In this document: one piece after another, positions 25,349 through 38,100 of the stretch | Layout of the letters: each line of letters begins with the position of its first letter | How positions within the stretch are numbered: the first letter of the stretch is position 1 | Assembly: GCF_963676685.1 (NCBI RefSeq) | Contig: NC_092355.1 | Span: 74,739,176-74,803,175, forward strand | DNA: 64,000 bases | From: Mytilus edulis | Lineage: Eukaryota > Mollusca > Bivalvia > Mytilida > Mytilidae | Reading direction: 5' to 3' | Position numbers and translations under genes: made by a program | The notes under the pieces: generated by a model | The model's input: the letters and a program-made list of their open reading frames with translations, nothing else | Told to the model about the DNA's origin: nothing | Databases searched by the model: none

Positions 25349-27436
25349 TAACCCTTGTTATTTTATACGAAAAAAAGAGTAAAAAAGACTGCATGGTAGT
25401 GGCAGTGTCCACTACGCTGAAACGTTTTTCTCCCATACTTGTTGCGTGTGTAACCGTTTCCTAGGGGACATATTCACATGTTTTATCCCCCCCAAACAAT
25501 CCCTATATTGCAATAGTAACAAGACTGATTGTATTCACCAAAGCATGTATTAAGCTGTATTCTGATATTTTTTTCATAATTTTAAAACCAGATACTGAAG
25601 GAGATTTGACACACACCGTGTGTCGTAATGGACATTATCAAAAATACTGTATAACTCCATTTGATGTGCTCAAATTTTCTTACCAGTTATTAAACTGCCG
25701 ATTTAAAAGCATCACTTCTTTTGTCAGACCCTAACGTTTATATCTCATGCAAACAAAATTACATTTATTTTATCATGTTTATATATAAAACTGTTTATTA
25801 TATCAAATTTTAATGACTTCGTTTCGTAGTGGACATTTTGTAAGGGACACACCTTCTGAAATTAAAAATCCTATGTTAAAAGCTGTTTATTAAAATATGT
25901 TGGCTGTAAACATACGTCTGAATTTTTAAGGAACTTGTTTAAACTAAAATTGAAAAACAAAGTAGTTCCATCAAAACAGATATAAAATAATTCATAATCC
26001 ATCCGCATTATATAATGTCCCTTCCCGAAAACCAAATAATCGCATACTCTACTGAATTATGTCGTTTGGTAACTCTGCTGGAGAAAGAAGTCATTTAAAA
26101 AATAATACATATATCGCCATTCAAATGCATTGCTCGTCCTAAAGAGGGCCGGGGATTTTCTCTCCATGACCCCTCCACAATGTAACTTTATCTTTTAAAA
26201 TGTTTTTTATTATACACTGAATTTGTTGATAGTGTAAATTATAATGTAAAATATGCATATACATATCATATATCCGGTAAACATACAATAAAAAAATCCA
26301 TTAAGTGGTTTACAAAATCTCTTTTGACTAACTGAAACTTAAGATTTCCGTTTTATATAAACATATATGTATTTATAGGGAAATAAACCGGCTGCAGATT
26401 TCCGTTTAGAGGTGTAAGTTATTTTATTGACATGATCACTATTCATATTTCTTTTAATTATAAATCATAAATTAACAAACCATATCGATAATTGAGAACA
26501 AATTAAAAATAAATTATTGATACAAAAACAAAGTTTATGTGTACAGCAGTGCGCTTAGATTTGACTGTTTATATTACAGAAATGCTATGATAATGGTAAA
26601 TTTTTATTTTATTATATTTTCATCTAAAAAAAATCAAGTCTTGTTATTAAATACATTAAATACACCCAAAGCAAACCGAGATGATTTCTGTACATTTTAA
26701 TATATGAGATGCAAAAGTTATTATAATATGTCTATCTGATCGTTCTTTCTATCTATTTTTATATGAAATGCTAGCATTTATTTGAATTTAATCAAACAAC
26801 AAATAATCAGTATATAATTTCTTTTTAGTAATTTATAGCTACATTCTCGATTGGTTTATACTCTATTTTACGTGTTTAAAGTTTTTCTTTTCATCTTTCA
26901 TCTGTATTGTTTCTATTTACCCACTTCTGTTGTCTATTTTATCATCAAAATAACAACTCATTAACGACAATAGCAATAATAATATCACAATCAGACATTA
27001 AATGTATTGATCTGACGATAAAAACAAATGATGTGATGATATTATTACATAATATAGGATGACATTTTCTCGGGTTTTACTGTTCGCTTATTACCATATT
27101 TTATATTAGTCAGAGCAACCTATGTAAACCATAAGTACTTAACTGGTCATACAGTAACACGTATAATATTTACTTCCTATATATGACTTTCGGACTTGCT
27201 ACCGGGTGTTTTTGTTTTTCGTCTATAAAATTCAGGTAAGAAAATAATCAACAGGGACGAATCCAAACTTAGATAAAGGGGTCGTGGGATGGGGTTTCTA
27301 ACTATATATGTCCCCCTTCAAAACATTGATCGTAAAAAAGGGGGGTCCAACTCCGGACCAACTGGATACGCCACTTGTGCAAATAATTGTCAATAGAAAT
27401 GAATGATCATATATGAAATTGTTTGAAGTTAAATTA
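25349..27436. other. no gene seen
   Basis: About 2 kb of AT-rich DNA. The words gtagtggaca/cgtagtggac recur near 21.7 and 25.4-25.8 kb, hinting that a host repeat flanks the TIR element on both sides. Confidence 0.45.
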
Positions 27437-27500
27437 AAATTTGAGAATGGAAATGGGAAATGTATCAAAGAGAAAACAACCCGACCATGGAGTAGACAAC
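27437..27500 (+). repeat. family C fragment
   Basis: tttgagaatggaaatggg followed by aaacaacccgaccatgg. Confidence 0.7.
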
Positions 27501-28062
27501 ACACATCATGTTTATACTAACACACATCATGTCTATAAATAAATCAACAGGTTGGGGACAATCTACCCAAATGGGGAACTGTTCTCCAAATAAGTAACAA
27601 TCCATCATTTGAGTAACCATTTCGTAGTATTAAAACAATTTCTTTTCAACTGAGTCTTTTCCTTAAAATGGCACATATTTATGAAAAATGCAGCAAAATC
27701 TTCATAAGATGATTACCCCTATCTTCATTTACCGAGAAGATACAAGCCCATGAAAAATTAATAAAATTTGACTATTTTCAAGGCTACTTCCTTTTTTAAA
27801 AACCATAATAAAAATATAGTTCTTTGTTCCATTTTCTATAAATTTGTGCCATTTTACCTAAAAAGATTTAAAAATCATTTTTTTTTAGCACTATGACAAT
27901 TACTCAAATGATTTTTTTAATGGATCATAGTTCACATTTTGCTTGGTTTAGACAGAGACTGCTTCTTAATTAAATCACAGATGTGTCGATTATTTATTAC
28001 AAAACTTTATTTTGATACTATTTTGAAGATTAATTGAAGTCCATTTCGAAAGACGAAGAGGA

Positions 28063-29103
28063 ATGTTTTCAAATCTAACCACCCAAGACTTGGAAGAAGA
28101 TAATTTTCGAAAAGATGGCATTGGAGTTACAATATTTTTATCTATACTTTGCGTTGTCGGTGTATTTGGAAATGCGCATGCGTTTCTAATTTACACTTTC
28201 CGTTTTAAAAAAACGAATTGCCGTGTTTTTGTTCAATGGCTGTCATCGGTAGATATTGTCGTATGTGTTATCTGCATTCCATTCGAAATATCCATTGTCG
28301 TTCGGAATATGACATTTAAGTATGCCATCGTTTGCAAACTATTCCGATTCCTTACGCATGCTCTAGTGATGTCATCCGGTTTCATGTTAGCAGTAATTGC
28401 AATCCACCGGAAAAGAAAACTAGGGAATCCCCATGGCAGACAATTTACACTAAAGAGGGCACACATTGCTTGTTTTGTAGTTCTAATAATAGCAGGGCTA
28501 ATATCTGTACCAAGTGTTTATTTTTATGGTGCTGTAGAAACTGGAACCCCGGATGTAGAACGTTACCAGTGTACAGTCGATCCGAAACATTTTATGTCAT
28601 CTTATTTTATTATATTCATTGTTTTTTTAGCGGTTTTATTGAATATTTTATACATAATTTGCATTATCGCATATTCAATTGTTATAAAGATAATTACGAG
28701 CCAGATCAATAGTAGGTTCTCTACAAGGCTGCAGACAAATGTCTATTTACCAAAAAGCAACAGTGATCAAGAGGAAAAGACACGTGATAAAACTGAAAAA
28801 CCGAATGACAGTCTTAAATACTCGCGGGATATTTCATTTTTATTTATTGCGGCATCAACTATGTCTTACATTGGATATTTGTTAACTGTGATCAGTTTTC
28901 TAATTGATTTTATCAATCCAGACACTACTGGCTCCTTTAAATCCGTGTCGGCCATTTTGTACAGAGGATTTTTCATTAGTAGTGCGGGAAATCCTGTCGT
29001 TTATCTGTTTCTGGAAAGACAGTTCAGAGTGGAATGTAAAAATGTTTATTCAAAATTGTTTGGAAAATGTTGTTGGAGCAAGGAAATAACGATTACCGTA
29101 TAA
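28063..29103 (+). CDS. class A (rhodopsin-like) G protein-coupled receptor, intronless, divergent
   Basis: A single 346-residue open frame has seven hydrophobic segments, at about 20-45, 56-80, 89-115, 133-153, 178-210, 256-284 and 292-315. Family landmarks are GN at 36-37 in TM1, D64 in TM2 (LSSVD), a likely disulphide between C91 (top of TM3) and C170 (ECL2), and NPVVY at 310-314 in TM7. N-glycosylation sites are at N4 (NLT) and N82 (NMT). A charged third intracellular loop runs about 212-255, and a CC pair at 336-337 could be palmitoylated. By family rule it should sit in the plasma membrane and couple to heterotrimeric G proteins. The layout most resembles orphan peptide-receptor-like GPCRs expanded in molluscs; the ligand is unknown. 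Odd points: the DRY site reads H115-R116-K117, and TM6 lacks CWxP. The first ATG is used because it gives a normal short glycosylated N terminus; an upstream 5'UTR intron cannot be excluded. Shorter frames inside it on both strands are shadows. Confidence 0.9.
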   Translation: MFSNLTTQDLEEDNFRKDGIGVTIFLSILCVVGVFGNAHAFLIYTFRFKKTNCRVFVQWLSSVDIVVCVICIPFEISIVVRNMTFKYAIVCKLFRFLTHALVMSSGFMLAVIAIHRKRKLGNPHGRQFTLKRAHIACFVVLIIAGLISVPSVYFYGAVETGTPDVERYQCTVDPKHFMSSYFIIFIVFLAVLLNILYIICIIAYSIVIKIITSQINSRFSTRLQTNVYLPKSNSDQEEKTRDKTEKPNDSLKYSRDISFLFIAASTMSYIGYLLTVISFLIDFINPDTTGSFKSVSAILYRGFFISSAGNPVVYLFLERQFRVECKNVYSKLFGKCCWSKEITITV

Positions 29104-29525
29104 ATGTCTTCAGAGCAGGAAAAAAACTACAACTGACCGTGCAAGGGCTGCATAGCCAGTCAAGGTAGTTTAAAACTTCCGCAATCATCACTTTTACCGT
29201 ATAAATGCCGTCAGAGCACGAATATAACTAAAACCCACCGTGCAAGGGCTGTATAGCCAGTCAAGGTCGTTAAAAACTAATTCCGCAATCATCATAACTT
29301 TTACCGTATAATTGACGTCAGAGCAAGAATATAACTACAACCCACCGTGTAATGGCTGTATAGCCAGTGAAGGTCGTTAAAACTTCCACAATCATCATAA
29401 CTTTTACCGTATAAATGACGTCAGAGCAAGAACATAACTACAAGTTAAGACACCCTGCAAGGGCTGTATAGCCAGTCAAGGTGGTTTACAATTTCCGCCA
29501 TCAGCATAACTATGACCGTGTAAAT
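29093..29525 (+). repeat. minisatellite, about 4 copies of a 101-109 bp unit, starting at the GPCR stop codon
   Basis: The block ttaccgtataaatg starts at 29093, 29194, 29301 (as ttaccgtataattg) and 29404, with a decayed fifth start near 29513. Each unit carries gtcagagca and ggctgtatagccagtcaagg. The first unit supplies the last two codons and the TAA stop of the receptor gene, so the array forms the start of its 3'UTR. Confidence 0.9.
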
Positions 29526-29983
29526 CTAAAATCTTATTCTATCGAAACTGGATAACTCATTACAAGATAAGAGTTTTATCTTTTGATCAGTAGGAAATGG
29601 TCCATAACATAAATTCTAATTGTTCTTTTAGGCACATAATCGTAAGTGCTTCCATCTGTCAATGTTAAAGTCAATAAATAACTTTCGAGTTCGTCAATTC
29701 CGTTAAAATTTTCGATTTTAGAGAACATCATTCGTGTGTTTATGGGCGTCGTGCAAAATAACTAATAATGAACAACAATCTAGATCGAATGACGATCACG
29801 AAGACGCATGATGAATTTTAATAGAAACAACTCAAAAGAGGTCTACTTTATCTGTTATTTTATTGTCTAGTTTGTTCTGTCGATTTTATAAATAATTATA
29901 TCTGGCAGATTTCAAGTAAAAATAAGACGATTTATATCGTTTGATAAACTTAAGTTCGTAATCGTGTAAAGTATGTTGGCTTT

Positions 29984-30735
29984 TTAGCTCACCTGGCCCG
30001 AAGGGCCAAGTGAGCTTTTCCCATCACTTTGCGTCCGGCGTCCGTCGTCGTCGTCGTCGTCGTCCTGCGTCTGTCGTCGTTAACTTTTACAAAAATCTTC
30101 TCCTTTGAAACTACTGGGCCAAATTAAACCAAACTTGGCCACAATCATCATTCATGTATCTAGTTTAAAAATGTGTTTTTTGACCCGGCCAACCAACCAA
30201 GATGGCCGCCACGGCTAAAAATAAAACATGGAGGTTAAATGCAGTTTTTGGTTATTACTCTGGTAAAAATCTATCTGCCCTGAAATTTTTAGATGAATCG
30301 GACAACTCGTTGTTAGGTTGCTGCCCCTAAATTGGTAATTTTAAAGAAATTTTGCTGTTTTGGGTTATTATCTTGAATATTATTATAGATAGAGATAAAC
30401 TGTAAACAGCAATAATGTACAGCAATTTAAGACTCAAAAATAAGTCAAAATTACCAAAATGGTCAATTGACCCCCGAAGAAGTTATTGTCCTTTATAATA
30501 AATTTTTAACAATTTTCATAAAATTTTTAAATTTTTACGAACATTTTCCACTGAAACTACACGGACAAGTTCATTATAGATAGAGATAATTGTAAGCAGC
30601 AAGAATGTTCAGTAAAGTCAAATGTACAAACACACCACAATCACCTGAACACAATTTTTTCAGGAACTGTCTGCTTCCTTTGTTTAATTCACATATACCA
30701 AGGTGAGCGACACAGGCTCTTTAGAGCCTCTAGTT
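29984..30735. repeat. family F repeat (agctcacctggcccgaagg), about 750 bp
   Basis: Starts with agctcacctggcccgaaggg and a GTC run (30043-30063), continues with aaccaaccaagatggccgcc, and ends aggtgagcgacacaggctct and ttagagcctctagttt. The termini gctcacct and aggtgagc are inverted. It is a very common mollusc repeat by memory. Confidence 0.85.
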
Positions 30736-31637
30736 TAAGTGCCGGATTAAAAAAAGTTACTTTACTTTTCACTTCCGAAAGTACTGCTACACATTTTAAA
30801 CTTTTTTTCATGTTTCATTCTTTTACCGACACAACGCACTACTCGAAGGAGCTTATTGTTTGTCATCATCAACGATAATATAAGATACAATAGAATGTGA
30901 CAAGTATTATGTTAAATAAAGTTATCTTTATATTATATACCTCGAAGGGGTTATTGTCTTTCCATCCTTTTCAAGACCAAACCGGGATTATCTCAACTTT
31001 TCATAAAATGTGGTTTAGAGCAAAAATGATAGCCTGCGTTAGGTTATCATTTACCCTGATTTAAATGCAATCTACAGAGTATACAAACATTTAATTTGTG
31101 TTTTAATGTCAATGAAAGTTTTACTGTACAATTTTCTATCTTTCTGTATTTTGAAAGTTTAGGCAATACTAACAACTCCGTTTACTAGGCTAAAACAAAC
31201 ACCGTTAACTCATTTAATCATTTTGATGACAAAAAACGAGACGTTCTTTGACATAGATAACCCTGGATCATCAACTTCTTGCTTAGACACTGAGTAGTGA
31301 TGTATAAGTCTTGAGTAGCAGCTGGAAGCTCTAGAATATCGAATGAATTTGAAAATGTTTTCTATAGCCTGGTGAAGCTGGAATAATTGCTACTATATAT
31401 ACGTTGGGGAAAATTGATAATTAAAAAAACCAAAATCGTCTCGGTTGTCATAGAATCTTTTACTAAGATGACGACGTATGCATTATTGGAGTTATCCGTC
31501 TAAAATGATGCAAAATGAGACGTGTCTATTGTTTGTCTATTGTGTCTTTAAAGTCTTGTTAAGGAGAACATAGAAATGGAACCAAATCAGAAAAGAATGG
31601 GTTGTTAATTGAAAAAACACAATCAATATATTTGATA

Positions 31638-31755
31638 GTTTATAATTTAGTACGCCTGATATGCGTTTCGTCTACATAAGACTCATCAGTGACGCTCATA
31701 TCAAAATATTTATAAAGCCAAACAAGTACAAAGTTGAAGAGCATTGAGGATTTGA
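31638..31755 (+). repeat. family E partial copy
   Basis: ttagtacgcctgatatgcg, actcatcagtgacgctcata and ttgaagagcattgaggat. Confidence 0.85.
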
Positions 31756-32324
31756 ACGTGAAATTAAATGATCTGGCATCATTAAACGTCTTGTTATTTA
31801 CAAGTGTCTGAAAGATTTGACCTAAAGGAAAATAAGAAGAGGTCGACAAGGAGAGACGCACAGTTTGTTTCCAAAGGAACTAATTTGTTGAGAACATCTT
31901 CCTCGAAATTCAACAAATATGTTGTCGATAAGAACATCTAGCATTCTGCTAACTTAGTCCGCTGTGTAGCAAGCTTTACCTTTTTGTACACTATACAGAT
32001 ACAATGCCATATGATATCTCAAAGTAATACCGTTGTTGCGTATAATGGAATTTCAAGGAGTTCGAAAGAGTTCAAAAGAATCATAATATGGTTAAGACCA
32101 CTACGTAAACAAACAGTTACACAGTATTTCACTGTGGAAATACGTTTTAATAATCTAATTGACAATAAATCTGTAGAGCATGCAGATGAGCCTGTAATGT
32201 ACCGTTGTTTGTGAAGCTTGGATATCCAATACAAACAAGGTAAGTCCTCAGAGTTTCTGTTCACTGTAAATGTTCATTGAAGCCATGAGAGACTTCAAAA
32301 TTAGACTATATACCGGATTTGTTA

Positions 32325-32570
32325 TCTCATAAACAACACAACGAGTGCCACATGAGGAGCAGGATCTGTTTACCTTTCCGGAGCACCTGAGATCTTCTCT
32401 AGTTTTTTTGTTTTTTTTTTAGGGGGGGGGGGGGGGGGGTTCGTGTTGTTTATTCTTTAGTTTTTTTTATGTTGTATTATGTGTATATTATTGTTTGTCT
32501 GTTTGTTCTTTTCATTTTTAGCCATGGCGTTGTCAGTTTATTGTCGACTTTTGAGTTTGACTAATCAAAT
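32325..32570 (-). repeat. family A copy with an 18-base G run
   Basis: ataaacaacacaacgagtg, then poly(G) at 32422-32439 and ttcgtgttgtttattct. The G run replaces the usual ggtggggttcg. Confidence 0.85.
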
Positions 32571-32740
32571 AACAAGGCCAAGTGTTCAAACACATTAAAC
32601 GAATAAATAACAACTGTCATATTCCTAACGTGGTACAGGCATTTTCTTATCTAAAAAATGGTGGATTAAATCTGGTTATATAGCACTAAAACTCTCAAAA
32701 GAACGACAGTCGCATCAAATTCCATTATATTAACAACGAT
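32571..32740 (-). repeat. family D copy
   Basis: caactgtcatattcctaac, ggtacaggcatttt and ggtggattaaatctggtta, reverse of family D, directly next to family A. Confidence 0.75.
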
Positions 32741-32764
32741 GCGTAAACAAAATGTAACCAGAGG

Positions 32765-32925
32765 GAAAATAACAACACGAACCCCACCAAAAACTGGAGT
32801 TGATCTCAGGTGCTCCCGTAGAGTAAGCAGATCCTACTTAAAATGTGACATTGCCGTGATGCAAATGTTATTACAAAGCATGTAAATAGTCTAATTAGGT
32901 AGGTCTCATTCATGAAAAGGAAACT
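32765..32925 (+). repeat. family A copy, 3' part
   Basis: aacacgaaccccaccaaaaa, gatctcaggtgctccc and agtctaattaggtaggtc. Confidence 0.8.
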
Positions 32926-33264
32926 CATATCCTTGTCAAATGATTTGTTTTTTGTATGTCTGGTTACCCGAGTGCTCATTTATGCTTATTACATGTATTA
33001 TTTGACAAAACACTTGTAGTAGTACGATTTTCACACAAAGACACAATTATTTGACGTTTCTTCCTCAGGAACAACAAGATATTATCGTGGAGAGGTGACA
33101 TACATTTCACATGTCATCTTATTAGTTTTTGAATACAGGTTTGGTCGATTATTCAACAGTGTTTTAATTATGCAGTTAGATGGTTTTTTTTAAGACCTGA
33201 TGGCATTTACCCATTCCGAAAATTCTCGTTTAGTCTATGCTTTTGGGTAGTCCCTATGAGAACT

Positions 33265-33385
33265 CATCTCTAACAAGTCAGAAATATAACATTTCTTGTC
33301 CATTCGTTTTTGATGTTCTTTGATTTTGCCATGTGTTTAAGGACTTTCTGAATTGATTTTCCTCCAAGTGATTTTACTTTTGAAG
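33265..33385 (+). repeat. family D fragment
   Basis: acaagtcagaaatataac, ccattcgtttttgatg and ggactttctgaattgatt. Confidence 0.7.
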
Positions 33386-33389
33386 TTAT

Positions 33390-34800
33390 GGTTTCAATTG
33401 ATGTATTGCAGTATCTAACTCTTTTATCTCGGGGTTTTCTTGAGCTTTTCTGAAGGAGGTACTTAATAATCTGTTATTGTATAATCATCCATTTTCTCTA
33501 GGATGCCTACTTACATAGAAAATAATAGATCATGGTCCAGTTGATTCAATTTGTTATGATAAACTATGAACTATGGAACTTAAGTATTATACTGTTGTTG
33601 ATTTATTCTTTTATGCAAATCATGCTGGGTCGCACAAAGTAGCCTACATAGTTTGTCAAAGGAACTGTACATAGGTCAAAAAGGCTGAGTCAATTAAGCT
33701 TTCCCTGATAAGGGACTTATGAAATGTGAAGTAGTTATTCTATATTACTAGTCTTATATATGCTCCTCTTTTCTTTTCATGTTTACAAGTGGAAATGATA
33801 AGAGTTGACATTCATAAGTGTAATTCAATGCTTTGACGATTATGGAAATGAGAATGAGATTGTTACACAGTCAGGTAGACATATGAGACACAGATATTTC
33901 ATCGCGACCAATTCATGATGGCGTCAGTTAAACACCAAAATTACGCCGATGTCAAACTCAATTTGTTTTTATTCTTTTCAATTCATTTCTTCTCGAATTT
34001 GTTAAGATTGTAATTGAAATTGATGAAAAGTTCAATATGATCAATTCATTAACTTGATGAACAAAAATGTATTTATAAACATACACACATTCTTAAATAC
34101 AGAGGCTATAGAAAACATCTGATTTGCAAATTGTTAGACAAACTGTGCGTCTGACGTACGCAGTTTACTCCTGGTTTTGAAAAAAATGCACCATTCAAAC
34201 TTTTTGTTTTTCCAAATAATTAGTATTACCAATGATTAACTAGTTCCGAGTGGTATCCGATACCAAACCTAGTATATATCAAATGTAGTGTCTGGTTGTA
34301 GGTAACTTTTTATGGAAATTCTTCCCTTATTAGAGAAACTAGAACTCTTCCAGTATTTGTTTTATATCTATGGTACACCAGAGTACGCTTTAAACATTTT
34401 TTTCTTGCACATCAACATCACTATTAAGTTTGGTTTATTAGTTGAAGAAAAGGAGGTTTATAGTTAGTTTATTGTAGTAAGAAAATTAGGACGTGTTAAA
34501 ATTGAAAGATATTTTGAAAACTGTGCAGATTACAATACGAATTCACAAAATTACGGATTGAAATACTTAAGGCAAAGTTACTTTAATTCAGTCGACGTTT
34601 CTACGAGAGTGTTCTAGTTTTGTGCATAGCAATGAAGTGCACATAATGAGTTTCACTTATCGAAATTGTACGTCTTATTATCAAATGTACAACACTTTTG
34701 GGTTTAATCATTGGTAACAAATGTTTATCCGTAATCGAGTTTTGTCTAAATGATTTATACAATTTCGATACACATTGTCAACGTTCATATTGCCGCTCTG
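33390..34800. other. 3' flank of the TNFR-like gene
   Basis: AT-rich. Minus-strand AATAAA words occur near 34470 and 34435, but which is used for polyadenylation cannot be told. Confidence 0.4.
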
Positions 34801-34812
34801 AATAAATATGTT

Positions 34813-35144
34813 TCATCCACTTTGTTCAGTGTTCCTTTGACAATTATGAAATGCTAATATATCGGTTTTTGTTACCTCAGTGTTTTCTATTCGACAAACG
34901 AGGTTATTGTATTCAGAATATGATTTTAGGAATGTGATAAATTCGTTATAATCGTTTTCGTCTCCAGATAAAAGTTTTCCCATTAAGGTTCTGTTCATTT
35001 CTTTTTGGATTGGATCGATTTCTTTCGAATCGCTTTCCGTTTCATTCAACGAGTTACCAGATACATGTTGTTCTACCAATAATTGTTCTGTTGTGTTGTT
35101 ATCTGTTGAACATCTAAATATGATATCTGGCCACTCTGACAATC
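34813..35144 (-). CDS. exon 6 of TNFR-like gene (cytoplasmic tail and stop)
   Basis: Acceptor tattcacag precedes 35144; two bases complete a split glycine codon, then LSEWPDIIF and onward for 109 residues to TGA at 34815-34813. It is rich in N, E and S. The region NRTLMGKLLSGDENDYNEFI with FLKSYSEYNNLV has the spacing of hydrophobic residues seen in CARD C-terminal helices, but no N-terminal half of such a fold is present. Confidence 0.65.
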
Positions 35145-38100
35145 CTGTGAATATTTACAATGTTATTTCAATAAATTCCCCACAAGTGCAGTATCAATTA
35201 AAATAAAAGTACTACCGAAACATGAAATTATATGATTACATAATCCCAAAATAATGCAGTTACAATTACAATGCAAATAGAGCAAGAAAAAAATGAAAGA
35301 TCATTTCTCCTTATTTTGTAAAATATACACTCGTACTACGGACAAACGATGCTTAGAGTGATTTAGAAAAGTTCATGCATAAAAAGAAAATGATATCCAA
35401 TGTCATTGCAAAAGAATTTATTGTCTGTGATTTTGGTGTACGGGTTAAAGAGCATTAACAGGTTAAGCTTAAACATCCCTTTCCACTTTGCGGCTGCTTT
35501 TTTCCGAAATCTTAAAGAGTTTTACCTGCAAATAAACTCATCATAGATATCAGCAATAAATTTTGTTTATACGCCAGACACGTGTTTCGTCTACAAAAGA
35601 CTCATCAGTGACGCTCGAATCCAAAAAAGTTAAAAGGGCCAAATAAAGTACGAAGTTGAAGAGCATTGAGGACAAACAATTCCTAAAAGTTTTTTCCAAA
35701 TCCAGCTAAGGTAATCTATGCCTGAGGTAGAAAAGCCTTAGTATTTCAAAAATTCTAAATTTTGTAAACAGTTAATTTATGAATATAACCATATCAATGA
35801 TAATTCATGTCAGCTCAAATAGTGCTGACTACTAGGCTGGTGATACCCTCGGGGAAATAAATCTCCACCAGCAGTGGCATCGACCCAGTGGTTGTAAATA
35901 AATAAAGGCAACAGTAGTATACCGCTGTTCAAAACTCATAAATCCATGGACAAAAAACAAAATCGGGGTAACAAACCAAAACCGACGGAAACGCATTAAA
36001 TATAAGAGGAGAACAACGACACAACACCGAAACGCAACACACACAGAAACTGACTAATCATCAGACAAAACACCACGAGAATAACAAATATAACATGAAA
36101 ACCAAATACATGAATTCGGGATAGACAAGTACCGTGCCACGTCTTATCTCAATATCTAAAAAATAAGAGAAAACACAAACAACTCAACGTTAAAATGCAA
36201 CACACAGAGAAACGAACAATAATATAACAATGACCATCTTCCTGACTTGGTACAGGACACTTTTAAAGGGGAATAAAAGTGGTGGGTTAAACCTGGTTTT
36301 ATGGCATGCCAAACCTCGCACTTAAATGGCAAAGTTAAATATAATATTGAAATGACAACATAATTACAGGACTACAATAAAAAATAAATAGAAGAACATA
36401 TTAGACAAAGAAAAACATGATTAATAGATAACAAAAAGCATCAGGTTTAAAATTCAATACGCCAAAAACGCGCCTTGTCCACACAAGACTCACCAGTGAC
36501 GCCCAGATATAAAAGATCGAAAGTGAAAAAAGTACAAAGTTGTACAGCACTGAAGATTAAAAGTTGAAAAGGTTTCGCCAAATACGGCATTGTTTTTATG
36601 CCCGGGATAAGAACATTCTTATTATATAGAACAATTCATGCTATTGCAAACAGTAAATTTTATCAAATGAATATGAAAGAGATATACATAAAGAAACTGA
36701 AGTATTAAAAATTACAGAAAACTAAACCTGAATACATAACGCCTAGATATAAAAGATCGAACGTGAAAAAGGTGCAAAGTTGTACAGCACTGAAGATCAA
36801 AAGTTGAAAAGGTTTTGACAAACACGGCATTGTTTTTTATGCACGGGATAAGAACATCCTTATAATATAGAACACTTAATGCTATTGCAACCAGTAAATT
36901 TTAACAAATGAATATGAAAGCGATATACATAATGAAACTGAAATATTAACTAATTACAGAAAACTAAACCCAAGTTTATCACAAAATAGACACACATCCG
37001 AATCAGTTCAGGCGTCAACGTAATTAAAAAAATGTGACGTCACATACGATGGCAAAAAGGCAGAAACGTAAATAAACTCATCATAGATATCAGGACTTAA
37101 TTTTGATTACACGCCAGACGCGCATTTCGTCTACAAAAGACTCATCAGTGACTCTCGAATCCAAAAAAGTTAAAAGGGCCAAATAAAGTACAAAGTTGAA
37201 GAGCATTGAGGACAAAAAATTCCTAAAACTTTTTTCAAAATCCAGCTAAGGTAATCTATGCCTGAGGTAGAAAAGCCTTTGTATTTCAAAAATTCTAAAT
37301 TTTGTAAACAGTTAATTAATGAATATAACCATATCAATGATAATTCATATCAGCACAAAAAGTTCTGACTACTAGGCTGGTGATACCCTCGGGGAAATAA
37401 ATCTCCACCAGCAGTGGCATCGACCCAGTGGTTGTAAATAAACTCATCATAGATATCAGGACTTAATTTTGATTACACGCCAGACGCGCGTTTCGTCTAC
37501 AAAAGACTCATAAGTGACGCTCGAATCCAAAAAAGTTAAAAAGGCCAAATAAAGTACGAAGTTGCAGAGCATTGAGGACTAAAATTCCTCAAAGTTTTTC
37601 CAAACCCAGCTAAGGTAATCTATGCCTGAGGTAGAAAAGCCTTAGTATTTCAAAAATGAAAAAATTTGTAAACAGTTAATTTATAAATATAACCGTATCA
37701 ATGATAATTCATGTCAGCACAACAAGTGCTGACTGCTAGGCTGGTGATACCCTAGGGAAAATAAATCTCCACCAGCAGTGGCATCGACCCAGTGGTTGTA
37801 AATAAACTCATCATAGATATCAGGACTAAATTTTGATTATACGCCAGACGCGCGTTTCGTCTACAAAAGACTCATCAGTGACGCTCGAATCCAAAAAAGA
37901 TAAAAAGGCCAAATAAAGTACGAAGTTGAAGAGCATTGAGGATCAAAATTCCTAAAAGTTTTTCCAAACCCAGCTAAGGTAATCTATGCTTAAAGACAAA
38001 TCCTTCTATTCAGATCCACCAATAATATCTTCTTTATATTTTTTATTTACTCTAGGTTAGGTAAAAGCTTCAAAATAAGCAAATAAAAAAATGGGGTCAC

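Noticed and set aside
28332..28712. 126-codon frame inside the GPCR
   Set aside because: Out-of-frame shadow of the receptor.
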